DNA of 7,688 bases from Pseudomonadota bacterium (GTDB taxonomy: Bacteria > Pseudomonadota > Alphaproteobacteria > Rhizobiales > Devosiaceae). Both the position numbers and the translations under genes were made by a program. The stretch covers positions 1 through 7,688 of the forward strand of contig JAEWCE010000136.1 in the NCBI GenBank assembly GCA_023390785.1. The letters run 5' to 3'. The notes below the pieces were generated by a model. The model was not told where the DNA came from. It searched no databases and was given only the letters and a program-made list of their open reading frames with translations. Of this stretch, positions 6,009 to 7,688 are shown one piece after another (the first letter of the stretch is position 1; every line of letters starts with the position of its first letter).

Positions 6009-7688
6009 GCGCCCAGTCCGCCATTGCTGCACTGCCGCCGGACGCGCGCGGCCTCGGCGACCTTGCCGCCGATCTCGGCGCCGCCCGGGCGCAGATCGAG
6101 ACCGCCTTCGTCACCGTCGGCGACTGGCTGACGCAATCGGCGCAACTGCTCAACCGGCTGTCGCAGACCTTCGAGGCCCTGCCGCGCGACCTTGCCAGCG
6201 CCGAGCTCACCGAGGCCACCACCCGCCTCGCCGCCGTCGGCAGCCGCGCCGCCGAGATCTCGGCCTCCTTTGCCGCCGAGCAGACCGCCATCGAGCGGCT
6301 GGTGAGCGTCGTCACCGCCGCCGAAACCCCCATCTCCGACCTCCGCCGCGCCGTCAGGATGATGGGCATCGTCGCCATCAATGCCCGCGTGGTCGCCGCC
6401 GGCATCGTCGGCAACGACCACGACTTCGATGTCTTCACCACCGACATCGCCCAGCTCGCCAACAGCGCCACCCGCACCATCGAGGAGTTTTCCGCGGTCT
6501 ATCGCCAGCTCACCGGCGAGGTACACCGCGCGGCCGCGCAGCGCGCCCAGTTCGAGGCCACGCATCGCAACACGCTGAGCCGGCTGGCGCAGCGGCTCGA
6601 GCAGAACCTCGGCGAGATCGTCGCACGGCGGAAACTCTCGGCCGACGGCAGCGCCGAGACCGGCCGCGTCACCCACGAAATCGCCGGCCGTGTCGGCAGC
6701 GCCGTGATGGCCATGCAGGTGGGCGATTCCACCCGCCAGCGGCTCGAACACATCGAGGCGGCGCTCGCGCACCTGGCCTCGCTCGCCGGCGGCGGTGGCG
6801 TTCCCGGGCTCGATATCCACGCCGCCGACGTGCCGGAGCTGCTCACCGACGGCCTCACCCTCGAGACCTTGCAGCTCGACGCCACCGCGCGCAGCTTCAA
6901 TGCCGAGATCGCCGAGGCCGGCGATGCGCTCGCCGCCCTCGCCACCGATGCCGGCACCGTCATCGACAAGAGCCGCGACATCTATGGCGCCCGTGGCCAG
7001 TCGCCGCTCACCGCCTTCAACGCCGAAATCCACGCCGCGCTCGCGGTGCTGCGCGACTGCGAGGCCGAGCGCGAAAAGCTCGCGTCCGTGGCCGGCGCCG
7101 TCGATCGCATCGTCCAGGTGCTGCTCGGCCATGTCGAGGCGGTGCGCGAGATCGAGGCCAATATGCGCCTCGTCAGCCTCAACGCCGCCGTGCGCTGCGC
7201 CCAGCTCGGCCCGCGCGGCCGCGCCCTCAACGTCATCGCCATGCAGTTGCGCGAACTGACCGGCGAGACCGTCCTTGCCGCCGAAGCCTCGATGACCAGC
7301 CTCGGCGAAGCCGCGTCGCTGGCGCAATCGTTCAGCGCCTCCTCGGGCGGCGAGGCGGCCGGCCAGGTCGCCTGGCTCGAGCAGGAGGCGGCCCGTTCCG
7401 CCGACCTGCTCGGCGCCGTCGACCTGCGGCTCAACGACGCCCTGGCGCTGCTCGATCGCGACGGCCCGACCGTCATCAAGGCCCTGGCCGAGGCCGCGGC
7501 GCGCCTCGCCGCGCACGAGCAGATGTCCGAAGCCATCGCCGATGCGGCGTTGCGCTGCGCCCAGTTTGCCGGCGACGACGCCCCGCCGGCCGCGGCCCCG
7601 ACCTCCGCGCCGCTGCTGGCGCTCCTGCGCAAGAGCTACACCATGGAGGCCGAGCGGCGCGTCCACGACGGCTTCGCCGGTGCCCCGC
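6005..7688 (+). CDS. Unrecognised soluble helical protein with two degenerate MCP-tip motifs, 3'-truncated by the window edge
   Basis: I do not recognise a named family. The frame is open from the ATG at 6005 (ATGA overlap with cheB, no clear Shine-Dalgarno) to the window end, at least 561 residues. No signal peptide or transmembrane segment is visible. The product is Ala/Leu/Glu-rich and almost wholly helical, like a coiled-coil bundle. Two segments align without gaps to the hairpin tip of the operon's MCP: residues 116-155, including MMGIVAINARVVAAG, and 382-422, including LVSLNAAVRCAQLG and RGRALNVIAMQLREL. Both keep the central asparagine (126 and 393) but lose the glutamate and arginine that contact CheW/CheA. 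Between them, MQVGDSTRQRLEHI (237-250) has a CheZ-like D-x-x-x-Q. A Pro/Ala linker (about 525-535) precedes SYTMEAERRVHDGF (544-557). Context and motifs suggest a chemotaxis accessory protein: a receptor decoy, array scaffold or phosphatase. This is inference. Confidence 0.85.
   Translation, partial: MSAQSAIAALPPDARGLGDLAADLGAARAQIETAFVTVGDWLTQSAQLLNRLSQTFEALPRDLASAELTEATTRLAAVGSRAAEISASFAAEQTAIERLVSVVTAAETPISDLRRAVRMMGIVAINARVVAAGIVGNDHDFDVFTTDIAQLANSATRTIEEFSAVYRQLTGEVHRAAAQRAQFEATHRNTLSRLAQRLEQNLGEIVARRKLSADGSAETGRVTHEIAGRVGSAVMAMQVGDSTRQRLEHIEAALAHLASLAGGGGVPGLDIHAADVPELLTDGLTLETLQLDATARSFNAEIAEAGDALAALATDAGTVIDKSRDIYGARGQSPLTAFNAEIHAALAVLRDCEAEREKLASVAGAVDRIVQVLLGHVEAVREIEANMRLVSLNAAVRCAQLGPRGRALNVIAMQLRELTGETVLAAEASMTSLGEAASLAQSFSASSGGEAAGQVAWLEQEAARSADLLGAVDLRLNDALALLDRDGPTVIKALAEAAARLAAHEQMSEAIADAALRCAQFAGDDAPPAAAPTSAPLLALLRKSYTMEAERRVHDGFAGAP

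Noticed and set aside
3453..6032. Two abutting long minus-strand open frames (3453-4775 and 4776-6032)
   Set aside because: They lie opposite cheW, cheR and cheB, whose catalytic residues are all intact on the + strand; the antisense products resemble no protein.
5846..7666. Minus-strand open frame of 606 codons opposite the last gene
   Set aside because: The + frame from 6005 is open to the edge, starts with an ATGA overlap with cheB and shows MCP-tip motifs and a coherent helical pattern. The minus product is Gly/Arg/Ala-rich and domainless.

Overview
This GC-rich window is one uninterrupted chemotaxis operon read left to right on the + strand. It looks like part of an alphaproteobacterium, possibly of the Hyphomicrobiales (a Devosia-like genome would fit). 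That placement rests only on base composition, gene order and the general look of the proteins, so it is tentative. No RNA gene, mobile element, CRISPR array, promoter or terminator was recognised, and no gap between genes exceeds about 30 bases.

Layout: the 3' two-thirds or so of cheA (its N-terminal phosphotransfer end lies upstream), cheW, a membrane methyl-accepting chemotaxis protein (MCP), a second and different cheW, cheR, cheB, and a long gene that runs off the right end. Three junctions (cheA/cheW, cheW/mcp, cheB/last gene) are four-base ATGA overlaps. The others are gaps of 12 to 27 bases. This indicates one transcript with translational coupling.

Function: the MCP, the two CheW couplers and CheA would form a receptor-kinase array. 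CheR methylates and CheB demethylates the receptor glutamates, and CheB is itself a target of CheA through its receiver domain. The response regulator CheY, the deamidase CheD and a classical phosphatase CheZ are not in the window and may lie outside it.

The part most worth attention is the last gene (from 6005, at least 561 codons, no stop before the edge). It encodes a soluble, alanine-rich helical protein that I cannot name. It carries two degenerate copies of the MCP signalling-hairpin tip, 267 residues apart, in what looks like an internal duplication. Between them is a D-x-x-x-Q helix motif with the spacing of the CheZ phosphatase active site. It is a candidate undescribed accessory component of this chemosensory system.
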